A DNA stretch of 64,000 nucleotides from Pseudomonas sp. G2-4 (GTDB lineage Bacteria > Pseudomonadota > Gammaproteobacteria > Pseudomonadales > Pseudomonadaceae): the NCBI RefSeq assembly GCF_030064125.1, contig NZ_CP125957.1, forward strand, positions 6,165,001 through 6,229,000. The letters run 5' to 3'. The notes beneath the pieces are model-generated. The model was not told the origin of the DNA and did no database searches. It saw only the letters and a list, made by a program, of their open reading frames with translations. A program made the translations under genes and the position numbers. Shown one piece after another: positions 30,773 to 40,209 of this stretch (positions are counted from its first letter, which is position 1; the number at the start of each line of letters is the position of its first letter).

Positions 30773-31885
30773 TTACTTACCGGATTTGATCTTGGTCCAG
30801 CTGCGGGTCATGATTCGCTGGGTCGCCGCTGGCAGGTCGGCAATCGCGTAGAGCTTGGCTTGCACGTCCGCTGGCGGGTAGATGCCCGGGTCGCTGGTGA
30901 TTTCCTTGCTGACCAGCGGCGTAGACGCCGCGTTACCGTTCGGGAAGCTCACGGTGTCGGTGATTTCAGCCATGATTTCCGGCTTTTGCAGGAAGGTCAT
31001 GAACTTGTAGGCACCTTCGACGTTTTCGGCATCTTTAGGGATGGCGACCATGTCGAAGAAGCTGCCAGCACCTTCCTTCGGAATGTTGTAGCTGACGTTG
31101 ACCTTGCCACCGGCTTCGGCAGCACGGGACTTGGCCTGGTAGATGTCGCCCGAATAGCCGACCGCTACGCAGATGTTGCCGTTGGCCAGGTCAGAGATGT
31201 ACTTGGACGAATGGAAGTAACCAACCGAAGGACGGATCTTGAGGAACAGCGCCTCGGCTTCAGCCAGCTGCTTCTTGTCTTGGCTGTCGGTCGGATAACC
31301 TAGGTAGTGCAGCGCCACCGGGATCATCTCGGTCGGCGAGTCGAGGAAGCTGATGCCGCAGGATTTCAGCTTGGCGGCGTTCTCAGGCTTGAACAGCAAG
31401 TCCCACGAGTTGGTTGGCGCGTCGGCCCCCAGGGCAGCCTTGACCTTTTCGGCGTTGAAGCCGATGCCGATCGAACCCCACATGTACGGGAAGGCGTGTT
31501 CGTTGCCCGGGTCGCTCACCGAAACAGCCTTGAGCAGGTCGGTGTTGAGGTTTTTCCAGTTAGGCAACTTGGACTTGTCGAGTTTCTGGTAGACCCCGGC
31601 CTTGATCTGCTTGGCCAGGAAGTTGTTCGACGGCACCACGATGTCATAGCCGGACTTGCCGGCCAGCAACTTGGCTTCCAGGGTTTCGTTGCTGTCGAAC
31701 ACGTCGTAGACGACTTTGATCCCCGACTCTTTCTCAAACTTGGCGACGGTGTCCGGCGCGATGTAGTCGGACCAGTTGTAGACGTGCAGCACTTTATCGT
31801 CCGCCTGAGCGGCACCCGCCATCACGCCCATCAGGGACATGGCCAGGAGAGTCTTGCCAGCTATCTTCATACCTAATGCCTTCAT
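30773..31885 (-). CDS. spuD: polyamine-binding periplasmic protein SpuD (putrescine type)
   Basis: A 370-residue periplasmic binding protein with a signal peptide ending [19 protein letters not shown] and [14 protein letters not shown] mark the PotF family and the tail [12 protein letters not shown] is shared with SpuE. In P. aeruginosa SpuD binds putrescine preferentially. The start at 31885 has GGAG 9 nt upstream; Met6 (31870) is an alternative. It lies 166 bp downstream of spuC in the same operon. Confidence 0.94.
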   Translation of the reverse strand: MKALGMKIAGKTLLAMSLMGVMAGAAQADDKVLHVYNWSDYIAPDTVAKFEKESGIKVVYDVFDSNETLEAKLLAGKSGYDIVVPSNNFLAKQIKAGVYQKLDKSKLPNWKNLNTDLLKAVSVSDPGNEHAFPYMWGSIGIGFNAEKVKAALGADAPTNSWDLLFKPENAAKLKSCGISFLDSPTEMIPVALHYLGYPTDSQDKKQLAEAEALFLKIRPSVGYFHSSKYISDLANGNICVAVGYSGDIYQAKSRAAEAGGKVNVSYNIPKEGAGSFFDMVAIPKDAENVEGAYKFMTFLQKPEIMAEITDTVSFPNGNAASTPLVSKEITSDPGIYPPADVQAKLYAIADLPAATQRIMTRSWTKIKSGK

Positions 31886-32051
31886 GGATTGATGCTCCGG
31901 TTATTCTTTTTAGCCACGTTCAGCAGCCGGCTCGCAGGCAACTTGAACAGTCGGTAGTCTGGCAAGTTACAGGGCAGGCTTTCAACAAAAGCCCAGCCTT
32001 TTGTTCACACTGGGCGAGACCCTTGCAGGCACCTCGCTCAGAGCCTAGCAC

Positions 32052-33416
32052 TTAGCCCTGCAACGCACTGAGAGTCAGGTCCAGGCACAGTCGCGCCTTG
32101 GTCACCAGTTCATCGATCTCGGCCTTGCTGATCACCAGCGGCGGCGCAATGATCATGGTGTCGCCCACCGCGCGCATGATCAGCCCGTTATCGAAGCAGA
32201 ACTGCCGGCAGATCATGCCCACGCCCTTGCCTTCGTAGCGCTTGCGCGTGGCCTTGTCCTGAACCAGTTCGATTGCCCCCAGCAAACCGACACCGCGCAC
32301 TTCACCCACCAGCGGATGATCGTTCAGTTCCCGCAGACGCTTCTGCAAATAGGGTGCCGTTTCGCCGTGGACGCGCTCGATGATCTTCTCGTCGCGCAGG
32401 ATGCGGATGTTTTCCAGGGCGACCGCAGCGGCCACTGGGTGCCCGGAGTAGGTAAACCCGTGGTTGAAGTCGCCACCTTCGTTGAGCACCGCGACCACGT
32501 CATCGCGCACAATCAGGCCACCCATGGGGATGTAGCCGGAGGTCAGGCCCTTGGCGATGGTCATCATGTGCGGTTTCAACCCGTAATGGTCGGTACCGAA
32601 CCACTCACCGGTGCGGCCAAAGCCACAGATCACTTCGTCGGCCACGAACAGGATGTCGTACTTGGCGAGGATTTCCTTCATCCGCGGCCAGTAGCTGTCC
32701 GGCGGCACGATCACCCCGCCCGCGCCCTGGATCGGCTCGGCGATAAAGGCACCGACGTTGTCCACGCCGATCTCCAGGATTTTCTCTTCCAACTGATTGG
32801 CCGCCCATACGCCGAACTCTTCAGGGCTCATGTCGCCGCCTTCACCGAACCAGTACGGCTGGGCGATGTGGACAATACCCGGGATTGGCAGGTCGCCTTG
32901 TTCGTGCATGTAGGTCATGCCACCCAGGCTCGCGCCGGCCACGGTCGAACCGTGATAACCGTTCTTGCGGCTGATGATGACTTTCTTGTTCGGCTGGCCC
33001 TTGATCGCCCAATAGTGGCGGACCATACGCAGCATGGTGTCGTTGCCCTCAGAGCCGGAACCGGTGAAGAACACATGGTTCATGCCTTCAGGGGCAATGT
33101 CGGCGATGGCTTTGGACAGTTCCAGCACAGGCGGGTGGGCGGTCTGGAAGAACAGGTTGTAATAAGGCAGCTCACGCATCTGTTGGCTGGCCGCATCGGC
33201 CAGCTCGTCGCGACCGTAGCCGATCGCCACGCACCAGAGGCCGGCCATGCCGTCGAGGATCTTGTTGCCTTCGCTGTCCCAGAGATAGACACCCTTGGCG
33301 TGGGTGATGATGCGCGGGCCTTTCTCTTTGAGCTGTTTGAAGTCGCTGAACGGCGCCAGGTGGTGATCGTTGCTCAGGGCCTGCCATTCACGGGTTTGCG
33401 GATTGTTGCGGGTCAT
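32052..33416 (-). CDS. spuC: putrescine/polyamine:pyruvate aminotransferase SpuC
   Basis: A 454-residue class III PLP aminotransferase. The pyridoxal Lys289 is in MTIAKGLTSG; VADEVICGFGRTG near 258-270 gives the cofactor-binding Asp; GSGSEGNDTMLR near 119-130 binds phosphate. It moves the amino group of putrescine (or other polyamines) to pyruvate, producing 4-aminobutanal. AAGGAG lies before the ATG, 59 bp after spuB. Confidence 0.95.
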   Translation of the reverse strand: MTRNNPQTREWQALSNDHHLAPFSDFKQLKEKGPRIITHAKGVYLWDSEGNKILDGMAGLWCVAIGYGRDELADAASQQMRELPYYNLFFQTAHPPVLELSKAIADIAPEGMNHVFFTGSGSEGNDTMLRMVRHYWAIKGQPNKKVIISRKNGYHGSTVAGASLGGMTYMHEQGDLPIPGIVHIAQPYWFGEGGDMSPEEFGVWAANQLEEKILEIGVDNVGAFIAEPIQGAGGVIVPPDSYWPRMKEILAKYDILFVADEVICGFGRTGEWFGTDHYGLKPHMMTIAKGLTSGYIPMGGLIVRDDVVAVLNEGGDFNHGFTYSGHPVAAAVALENIRILRDEKIIERVHGETAPYLQKRLRELNDHPLVGEVRGVGLLGAIELVQDKATRKRYEGKGVGMICRQFCFDNGLIMRAVGDTMIIAPPLVISKAEIDELVTKARLCLDLTLSALQG

Positions 33417-33475
33417 GCGAATTCTCCTTTATATCGGTGAGGGCAACGCTGCGCGAGGCAGCGTCGCCCGGCGCA

Positions 33476-34834
33476 TCAGACGGCAAAGAGCAGGAATTCC
33501 CGCTCCCACGAACTGATGACGCGCTTGAAGTTTTCATGCTCGGCCCGCTTGACCGCGACGTAGCCTGTGATGAATTTCTTGCCCAGGTATTTCTCGATGG
33601 TGGCGCTGTTTTCCATGCGCTCCAGAGCATCTTCGATGGTCAACGGCAGGCGCAGGTTGCGGCGCTCGTACCCTCGACCCACGACGGGGGCGCTCGGGTT
33701 GAGGCCTTCGACCATGCCGATATAGCCGCACAACAGGCTGGCGGCAATCGCCAGGTACGGGTTGGCGTCGGCGCCCGGCAGGCGGTTTTCCACCCGGCGG
33801 TTCTGCGGCCCGGCATCGGGTACCCGCAGGCCCACGGTGCGGTTCTCTTCGCCCCACTCCACGTTCACCGGCGCCGAGGTATCAGGCAGGAAGCGGCGGA
33901 ACGAGTTGACATTGGGGGCGAACAGCGGCAACAGCTCGGGGATGAATTTCTGCAAACCGCCGATGTGGTTCAAGAACAGCTCGCTCATGGACCCATCTTC
34001 ATTAGAGAAGACGTTCTTGCCGGTGTCCTTGTCGATGATGCTCTGGTGCAAGTGCATGGCGCTGCCCGGCTCGCCGGTCATGGGCTTGGCCATGAAGGTG
34101 GCCGCCACGTTGTGCTTGAGGGCCGCTTCGCGCATGGTGCGCTTGAACACCAGGATCTGGTCCGCCAGGGACAGGGCATCGCCATGACGGAAGTTGATTT
34201 CCATCTGCGCCGTGCCGTCCTCGTGGATCAAGGTATCGAGGTCCAGCTCCTGCAATTCGCACCAGTCATAGACATCCTCGAACAGCGGGTCGAATTCGTT
34301 GGCCGCTTCAATGGAGAACGACTGGCGACCGGTTTCCGGGCGACCGGAGCGGCCAATGGGCGGCTGCAGTGGGAAATCGGGGTCGTCGCTGCGCTTGGTC
34401 AGGTAGAACTCCATTTCCGGCGCCACGATCGGCTGCCACCCCTTGTCGGCGTAGAGCTTGAGCACCTTCTTGAGCACGTTGCGCGGCGACAGCTCGATGG
34501 GGTTGCCCTGCTTGTCGTAGGAGTCGTGGATAACCTGGGCGGTGGGCTCGATGGCCCAGGGCACAAGGAACACTGCGTTTTCGTCCGGACGGCAGATCAT
34601 GTCGATGTCGGCCGGATCGAGCAGTTCGTAGTAGATGTCGTCTTCGACGTAGTCGCCCGTAACGGTCTGGAGCAGGACGCTCTCGGGCAGGCGCATGCCT
34701 TTTTCTGCAATGAACTTGTTGGTCGGCGAGATCTTGCCCCGGGTAATGCCGGTCAGGTCGCCAATCATGCATTCGACTTCTGTGATCTTATGGTCTTTCA
34801 ACCAATCGGTGAGCTGGTCGAGGTTGTTACTCAT
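33476..34834 (-). CDS. spuB: gamma-glutamylpolyamine synthetase SpuB
   Basis: A 452-residue member of the glutamine synthetase fold family (type I-like, shorter than GlnA). Conserved elements include EMEFYL (metal ligands) near 143-148, NFRHGDAL near 215-222 and the C-terminal NRRVENRLPGADANPY. It ligates glutamate to a polyamine with ATP. It forms the gamma-glutamylation pathway with SpuA and is paralogous to SpuI across the divergent promoter region. Confidence 0.94.
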   Translation of the reverse strand: MSNNLDQLTDWLKDHKITEVECMIGDLTGITRGKISPTNKFIAEKGMRLPESVLLQTVTGDYVEDDIYYELLDPADIDMICRPDENAVFLVPWAIEPTAQVIHDSYDKQGNPIELSPRNVLKKVLKLYADKGWQPIVAPEMEFYLTKRSDDPDFPLQPPIGRSGRPETGRQSFSIEAANEFDPLFEDVYDWCELQELDLDTLIHEDGTAQMEINFRHGDALSLADQILVFKRTMREAALKHNVAATFMAKPMTGEPGSAMHLHQSIIDKDTGKNVFSNEDGSMSELFLNHIGGLQKFIPELLPLFAPNVNSFRRFLPDTSAPVNVEWGEENRTVGLRVPDAGPQNRRVENRLPGADANPYLAIAASLLCGYIGMVEGLNPSAPVVGRGYERRNLRLPLTIEDALERMENSATIEKYLGKKFITGYVAVKRAEHENFKRVISSWEREFLLFAV

Positions 34835-34874
34835 AAATGCCTCTAGGCGTGAGTTTCCTGGCTGCTATTAGTAG

Positions 34875-35651
34875 TCAGGCGTTGGTTGACGCATCGGCGT
34901 CGCGTTGTGTTGCCCTTGCTCGGCAGGCATCGCCAAATGCCTGGAAAATCGCAAGGTAGTGCGGATTCGAGCTTACCTCCCATTCAGGGTGCCACTGCAC
35001 ACCTAAAGCAAAAGCCTTGCCTTGTGTCACCGAGACCGCCTCGATCAGGCCATCCGGTGCCAGCGCTTCGGCCTGCAGGCCGCTCGCCAGGCGCTCGATG
35101 CCCTGGCCGTGGATCGAGTTGACGTCAATCACCGGCGGCAACCCCAGGCCCGCGAGGATACCGCCCGGCTGGATATGCATGGCGTGAGCCGGCCCGTACT
35201 GAATGTCCACCGATTGTGTGTCGTCTTCACGATGGTCGATGAAGGTTCCGACTTCATGAACTCTTTGGTAAAGGCTGCCGCCAAAGGCTACGTTCATTTC
35301 CTGGAAACCACGGCAGATGCCCAGCACCGGCACGCCCGCATCGACGGCGGCGCGGATCAGCGGCAGGGTGGTGGCATCCCGTGCAGGATCATGAGCAGTG
35401 CCCGCCGCGCTGGCTGGGCCCTGATAATGAAAAGGTTCTATATTTGAAGGAGAGCCGGTAAAGAGAATGCCGTCCAGGGCGTCCAGAATATCGGACGGTG
35501 GGATCAGATCCGCCAGGGACGGGATCAGCACTGGCAAGCCCTTGGCGGCTGTTGCGACAGCCCGGGAATATTTATCGCCACTGGTGTGATAAGCATGCAG
35601 ACCGATCTGCTTGGAGCAGGTGGTGACGCCGATTAACGGCAGGCGAGACAT
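34875..35651 (-). CDS. spuA: gamma-glutamyl-polyamine (gamma-Glu-GABA) hydrolase SpuA
   Basis: A 258-residue class I glutamine amidotransferase-like hydrolase (PuuD type). The nucleophile is Cys113 in GICRGFQEMN, and the catalytic His-Glu lies in WHPEWE near 221-226. It releases glutamate from gamma-glutamyl intermediates of putrescine catabolism. First gene of the spu operon, divergent from spuI. Confidence 0.94.
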   Translation of the reverse strand: MSRLPLIGVTTCSKQIGLHAYHTSGDKYSRAVATAAKGLPVLIPSLADLIPPSDILDALDGILFTGSPSNIEPFHYQGPASAAGTAHDPARDATTLPLIRAAVDAGVPVLGICRGFQEMNVAFGGSLYQRVHEVGTFIDHREDDTQSVDIQYGPAHAMHIQPGGILAGLGLPPVIDVNSIHGQGIERLASGLQAEALAPDGLIEAVSVTQGKAFALGVQWHPEWEVSSNPHYLAIFQAFGDACRARATQRDADASTNA

Positions 35652-35929
35652 GAAGCACCCCGGTATTATTGCTGTTATGGGTTTTAATCGAGCTTAGCCT
35701 TGTTCATTTTTTTACACAACACCCCCGTAAAAAATACAACACGGCCCGCTCAAGCCTGCGGGCGCCAAGCCCGCGAAAGGGGAAAAAACGCCCTAAATTG
35801 CCTCAAAAAAGCCCTGCAGGTGCTTTTTTAGGGCAAAAAAGGCCCTGCTTGACTTCGGCATGCCGTTCGGGTTGACTGGCTTTCGAAGAGATCAATGATT
35901 GATATTTTTAACAACAAAGGTGTTGCATC
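35652..35929. promoter_or_regulatory. divergent spuA-spuI regulatory region
   Basis: A 278-bp AT-richer gap that must contain the promoters of spuABCDEFGH and spuI. It contains a GC stem GCGGGC/GCCCGC (35758-35774), and a composite hairpin: GCCCT/AGGGC (35790-35794 with 35830-35834) stacked on AAAAAAGC/GCTTTTTT (35805-35812 with 35822-35829) around a CCTGCAGG loop. No clear sigma-54 (-24/-12) pair was seen. PauR-type regulation, as known in P. aeruginosa, is assumed, not shown. Confidence 0.6.
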
Positions 35930-37306
35930 ATGTCGGTACCCCCGCGTGCCGTTCAGCTTAACGAAGCGAACGCGTTCCTTAAGGAACATCCTGAGGTTCT
36001 GTACGTTGACCTTCTAATTGCGGATATGAATGGTGTGGTGCGCGGCAAGCGCATCGAACGCACCAGCCTCCACAAGGTTTACGAGAAAGGCATCAACCTG
36101 CCGGCCTCTCTATTTGCTCTGGATATCAATGGTTCGACGGTGGAAAGCACCGGCCTGGGCCTGGACATCGGCGACGCTGACCGAATCTGTTATCCAATCC
36201 CTGACACCCTGTGCAATGAACCTTGGCAGAAGCGCCCCACTGCGCAACTGTTGATGACCATGCACGAACTTGAAGGTGAACCTTTCTTCGCCGACCCTCG
36301 CGAAGTCCTGCGCCAAGTCGTGACCAAGTTCGATGAACTCGGCCTGACCATCTGCGCCGCATTCGAGCTTGAGTTCTACCTGATCGACCAGGAGAACGTG
36401 AATGGACGCCCACAACCGCCCCGCTCGCCGATCTCCGGCAAACGCCCGCACTCGACACAGGTCTACCTGATCGACGACCTCGACGAATATGTCGATTGCC
36501 TCCAGGACATTCTGGAAGGGGCCAAAGAGCAAGGCATTCCCGCCGACGCCATCGTCAAGGAAAGTGCCCCGGCGCAGTTCGAAGTGAACCTGCACCACGT
36601 GGCCGACCCGATCAAGGCCTGCGACTACGCGGTACTGCTCAAGCGTCTGATCAAGAACATCGCCTACGACCATGAAATGGACACGACCTTCATGGCCAAG
36701 CCCTATCCGGGCCAGGCGGGCAACGGTCTGCACGTTCATATTTCGATTCTGGACAAGGATGGCAAGAATATTTTTGCCAGCGAGGATCCCGAGCAGAACG
36801 CCGCACTGCGTCACGCGATCGGCGGTGTGCTCGAGACCCTACCGGCGCAGATGGCTTTCCTCTGCCCGAACGTCAACTCCTACCGTCGTTTCGGTGCTCA
36901 GTTCTACGTGCCGAACTCGCCGACCTGGGGCTTGGACAACCGCACCGTGGCCCTGCGCGTACCCACCGGCTCCGCCGATGCCGTGCGCCTGGAACACCGC
37001 GTCGCGGGCGCCGACGCCAACCCGTATCTGTTGATGGCGGCCGTGCTGGCAGGCGTGCACCATGGCCTGACCAACAAGATCGAGCCCGGTGCGCCGGTGG
37101 AAGGCAACAGTTACGAGCAGAACGAGCAAAGCCTGCCGAACAACTTGCGCGATGCCCTGCGCGAATTGGACGACAGCGAAGTCATGGCCAAGTACATCGA
37201 TCCGAAATACATCGATATCTTCGTGGCCTGCAAGGAAAGCGAGCTGGAGGAGTTCGAACACTCCATCTCCGACCTTGAGTACAACTGGTACCTGCATACC
37301 GTGTAA
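35930..37306 (+). CDS. spuI: gamma-glutamylpolyamine synthetase SpuI
   Basis: A 458-residue glutamine synthetase-fold enzyme, paralogous to SpuB. FELEFYL near 145-151 supplies metal ligands, NLHHVADPI near 222-230 and NGLHVHISI near 265-273 nucleotide and ammonium-site elements, and RLEHRVAGADANPY the conserved C-terminal Arg region. It ligates glutamate to a polyamine. Divergence from spuABCDEFGH matches the P. aeruginosa locus. It ends at a strong terminator. Confidence 0.94.
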   Translation: MSVPPRAVQLNEANAFLKEHPEVLYVDLLIADMNGVVRGKRIERTSLHKVYEKGINLPASLFALDINGSTVESTGLGLDIGDADRICYPIPDTLCNEPWQKRPTAQLLMTMHELEGEPFFADPREVLRQVVTKFDELGLTICAAFELEFYLIDQENVNGRPQPPRSPISGKRPHSTQVYLIDDLDEYVDCLQDILEGAKEQGIPADAIVKESAPAQFEVNLHHVADPIKACDYAVLLKRLIKNIAYDHEMDTTFMAKPYPGQAGNGLHVHISILDKDGKNIFASEDPEQNAALRHAIGGVLETLPAQMAFLCPNVNSYRRFGAQFYVPNSPTWGLDNRTVALRVPTGSADAVRLEHRVAGADANPYLLMAAVLAGVHHGLTNKIEPGAPVEGNSYEQNEQSLPNNLRDALRELDDSEVMAKYIDPKYIDIFVACKESELEEFEHSISDLEYNWYLHTV

Positions 37307-37324
37307 GCGGTTGCTGTAAAGAAA

Positions 37325-37361
37325 AACGCCGCGACCCTTCTTAAGGGCCGCGGCGTTTTTT
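37325..37361 (+). terminator. intrinsic terminator of spuI
   Basis: AACGCCGCG and CGCGGCGTT pair (the stem extends into CCCTTcttAAGGG) and are followed by six T residues, about 20 bp after the stop codon. Confidence 0.9.
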
Positions 37362-37379
37362 ATGGCTGCTCACAACACT

Positions 37380-37513
37380 CTGTGGCGAGGGAGCTTGCTC
37401 CCGCTGGGCTGCGCAGCAGCCCCAAAAAAGCTAAACCGGTCAACCTGAAGCACCGCAGTGACTGACTTCGGGGCTGCTTCGCAGCCCAGCGGGAGCAAGC
37501 TCCCTCGCCACAG
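37380..37513. repeat. REP pair, GGCGAGGGAGC type
   Basis: Two inverted copies of GGCGAGGGAGCTTGCTCCC with the accompanying GGGCTGC...GCAGCCC small palindromes, between spuI and the TetR gene, which are read in the same direction. With the terminator it fills most of the 288-bp gap. Confidence 0.88.
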
Positions 37514-37594
37514 GGATTTCTTTCCTCACAAGCACCGCTATGGACCCACCGCCCGCTCTGCGTACAATGCCCGCCAGCCCCGCAGGAGACCGCC

Positions 37595-38230
37595 ATGACG
37601 CGCATCGCCACCCCTCGCAAACCCCGCGCACGCAGCCAGGCCCGGATCGACTCGATTCTCGACGCCGCCCGTACGCTGCTTGCTGCCGAAGGCGTGGCCA
37701 GCCTGTCGATCTACAGCGTCGCCGAACGCGCCGAGATCCCGCCCTCCTCCGTGTATCACTTCTTCGCCAGCGTTCCGGCCCTGCTCGAAGCCCTGACCGC
37801 CGACGTGCACGCGGCCTTTCGTGCCTGTCTGCAGGCCCCGATCGATCACGACGCACTGAACCACTGGCACGACCTGTCACGGTTAGTGGAGCAACGCATG
37901 CTCACCATCTACAGCCAGGACGCCGCCGCCCGCCAACTGATCCTGGCCCAGCACGGCCTGACCGAAGTCACCCAGGCCGACCGTCAGCATGACCTCGAGT
38001 TGAGCGACCTGATGCATAAACTGTTCGACCGCCATTTCAAGTTGCCGACCTTGCCCTCCGATGTCGATGTGTTCGCCCTGGCCATGGAACTGGGTGACCG
38101 CGTCTACGCCCGCTCGGTGCACCAACACAACCAGATCACCCCGCGCATGGCCGAGGAAGGCATGCGGGTGTTCGATGCCTACCTGGGGTTGTACCTGCCG
38201 CCGTATTTGCCCAAGCGTGAAGCCGTCTGA
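37595..38230 (+). CDS. TetR/AcrR family transcriptional regulator
   Basis: A 211-residue regulator with an N-terminal HTH (about 18-60, ending SSVYHFFASV) and a helical ligand-binding domain. AGGAG is 6 nt before the ATG. It is convergent with hipA and lies downstream of spuI behind a terminator, so it is probably its own unit. The target and ligand are unknown; I would not link it to the polyamine genes without evidence. Confidence 0.88.
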   Translation: MTRIATPRKPRARSQARIDSILDAARTLLAAEGVASLSIYSVAERAEIPPSSVYHFFASVPALLEALTADVHAAFRACLQAPIDHDALNHWHDLSRLVEQRMLTIYSQDAAARQLILAQHGLTEVTQADRQHDLELSDLMHKLFDRHFKLPTLPSDVDVFALAMELGDRVYARSVHQHNQITPRMAEEGMRVFDAYLGLYLPPYLPKREAV

Positions 38231-38238
38231 TGAGCTGA

Positions 38239-39453
38239 TCAGTTCCTCATGCGAGAGGCACCCATGGCGGCAACGGCTAACTCCAACTCGACGCCTCCCA
38301 GCAGTCTCGCGTAATGCTCGACGAGCTCAGCCTCCCAACTGATCACTTCATCCAAAGCGTCGGCCGCCTGCTCAAGCGTCAAGGCGAAGTGTGCGCAGTG
38401 ACTCAACAGGTTCTCTCGCGTGATCATTCGCCCATGCCTGCCGACCGCCATTGAGAGATTAGGCGGTGACGACCCGTCGAGGCCCGGCACTACGTCGTAC
38501 ATCGGCGCCAGTTGCCAACGACCTTTGAGCCAGAGGATGGCGTGATTTTTGGGATGATCATCGTCATTACCCACCAAGGCGTTAAAACACATGCGCTTGA
38601 ACAGCTCATGCAGGTCTTCGTCCGGAACCCCGCGTCGTTTCATTTCGTTGGCGAACCCGGCATAAACCCACGCGCTGTGATCGTTGGATCGCCAATCGGC
38701 ATCCAGTAAGGTCAGGGCGCTCAGCATCGGTATGCGACGAGCGGCCTCGGCCAACGGAAACCGGTCGAAGCGTTTGACCAGCAGTGTTGACGGTGTGTCG
38801 ACATATAGCGCTGTTTTCGCAACGCTCAGCCCTTTGAGCGCTGCAAATGTCATGCATGCATGCTCCAACGCCGGAATATCGCAACTGTCATAGCGGTCAC
38901 GCGGCTTGGCGAGAATCAACGCGCCTTCATCCTGCAACGTCCGCTTGGGCCTGGCCCCACCAAGGGAGGACCGTTGCCTGCGCAACTTGAGGGTTCTGAT
39001 CGCCTCATCATCGAGTTGGTTATCGAAAATGGCTTCAGTGGCTTCAATAAATGCAGCCAGACCTTTCAGGGACGGCAATGCTTCCTGGCCGATGCCTGGG
39101 GGCGGATGCCGGGTCGCTCCCGCCATCAGGTTACCAGCGCGATCATTGTTAGGTGATTTGAGCAAATAATCGACAGCGCTCAGATCCGTACGATGAAGAT
39201 CTTGCAGAACCCGCTCGCCCCAACCATCGGGCATTGCGTCGTGGATGAAGCCCGGCACCCCACGATTAGTGGTGATACCCGTAAAGGGTTGCACACGCAG
39301 TGGATAGCGGATGGGGTCAGGTACCCATTTGCGGTTGGCAACATAGTCGGGATCGTAGACAAACTCACCTCGACCGTTGTCGATACTTAATCGGCCTAAT
39401 GTGAGTATCTCCGTACTTTCGGGATCTTCCATATAGATGTAGGCGCGAGACAT
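38239..39453 (-). CDS. HipA-family toxin kinase
   Basis: A 404-residue HipA-like serine/threonine kinase, the toxin of a type II toxin-antitoxin pair. The N-terminal couple_hipA region (1-100) leads to the glycine loop SSLGGARPK at 162-170 (the serine is a likely autophosphorylation site), Lys183 in LILAKP, the catalytic loop NDDDHPKNH at 296-304 and metal-binding Asp320. In E. coli HipA phosphorylates glutamyl-tRNA synthetase. The start overlaps the stop codon of the upstream antitoxin by 1 nt. All kinase residues look intact. Confidence 0.88.
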   Translation of the reverse strand: MSRAYIYMEDPESTEILTLGRLSIDNGRGEFVYDPDYVANRKWVPDPIRYPLRVQPFTGITTNRGVPGFIHDAMPDGWGERVLQDLHRTDLSAVDYLLKSPNNDRAGNLMAGATRHPPPGIGQEALPSLKGLAAFIEATEAIFDNQLDDEAIRTLKLRRQRSSLGGARPKRTLQDEGALILAKPRDRYDSCDIPALEHACMTFAALKGLSVAKTALYVDTPSTLLVKRFDRFPLAEAARRIPMLSALTLLDADWRSNDHSAWVYAGFANEMKRRGVPDEDLHELFKRMCFNALVGNDDDHPKNHAILWLKGRWQLAPMYDVVPGLDGSSPPNLSMAVGRHGRMITRENLLSHCAHFALTLEQAADALDEVISWEAELVEHYARLLGGVELELAVAAMGASRMRN

Positions 39454-39770
39454 CAGAAGTCCCCTTTGGCGTTGACCAATCGCACACGAGCGTTGCGTGA
39501 TACTTGAGCCGAAGCGAGGGACGACGCTTCAATCTGCTGGCGGCTCTGGAAAACTTCTTGGGTCAGCCCTAATTGCCATAGAACCAGCATGAACGAACGC
39601 AGTTCCACGGAAGGATCTCCAGCCTCGATCTTGCGCACGGTTCTTTCGGAAATGGCCAACGAGGCCGCCAGATCCTTTTGTCGTTGCCGATTTTGCAGGC
39701 GCCGGCTTTTGACGAGAGAGCCAATCGTCAGGAGGTTGTCGGAACAGTCGATAGGAAAAAAATCGTTCAT
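39453..39770 (-). CDS. HipB-like XRE-family antitoxin
   Basis: A 105-residue protein with a Cro/CI helix-turn-helix (about 28-60, AASLAISERTVRKIEAG). It neutralises the HipA partner and represses the operon in known systems. Base composition near and upstream of it is more AT-rich than the surrounding genes. It has no strong ribosome site (an AGAGGCG run lies before the ATG). Confidence 0.86.
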   Translation of the reverse strand: MNDFFPIDCSDNLLTIGSLVKSRRLQNRQRQKDLAASLAISERTVRKIEAGDPSVELRSFMLVLWQLGLTQEVFQSRQQIEASSLASAQVSRNARVRLVNAKGDF

Positions 39771-39789
39771 AAGAGGCGCCCTGAGGCTG

Positions 39790-39909
39790 CTAAGACTTAG
39801 ATAAGACGCACTATAGCACCCCTTAATATGATAATCCGGCTAAAAACATCGAACATAAAGAGCTTTATAGAGCACTTTAAATCAAATAAAGCGCATTTAA
39901 ATGCCGCTT
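39790..39909. promoter_or_regulatory. AT-rich region upstream of hipBA with three inverted repeats
   Basis: Three palindromes fill the gap between hipB and the ssu terminator: CTAAG-A-CTTAG (39790-39800), ATAAAG-AG-CTTTAT (39855-39868) and AAGC-GCATTTAAATGC-GCTT with a one-base bulge (39889-39909). The first two are candidate HipB operators because antitoxins bind palindromes near their own promoter. No experimental support. Confidence 0.4.
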
Positions 39910-39911
39910 AA

Positions 39912-39950
39912 AATACAAAGAGCCCCGAAAGACTCACGCCATCCGGGGCT
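39912..39950 (-). terminator. terminator of the ssu operon
   Basis: On the minus strand AGCCCCGG and a matching CGGGGCT arm form a stem followed by CTTTGTATTTT, a T-rich run, immediately after ssuF. Confidence 0.75.
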
Positions 39951-39969
39951 GCAGGTGATGAAGCATCGC

Positions 39970-40185
39970 TCACAACTTGGCGATAGACACCTCGGTGGAT
40001 TTGACGAAAGCAATCACTTCGCTGCCAATCACCAGTTCCAACTCCTTGACCGAGCGGGTGGTGATGACCGAGGTGACGATGCCGGAGGCGGTTTGCACGT
40101 CGATTTCCGACAGCACGTCGCCTTCGACGATTTCCTTGATGGTGCCTTTGAACTGGTTGCGTACGTTGATGGCTTTGATAGTCAT
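39970..40185 (-). CDS. ssuF: SsuF, TOBE-domain molybdopterin-binding-like protein
   Basis: A 71-residue single TOBE domain (IKAINVRNQFKGTIKEIVEG is the start; SVIT and VIAFVKSTEVSIAK follow). The family binds molybdate or a related oxyanion. In P. putida the last gene of ssuEADCBF encodes such a protein and is needed for growth on sulfonates and sulfate esters. Here it lies 24 bp after ssuB and ends the operon. AGGA precedes the ATG. Confidence 0.9.
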   Translation of the reverse strand: MTIKAINVRNQFKGTIKEIVEGDVLSEIDVQTASGIVTSVITTRSVKELELVIGSEVIAFVKSTEVSIAKL

Positions 40186-40209
40186 GGTGTCGATTCCTGT
40201 CTGGATGAA

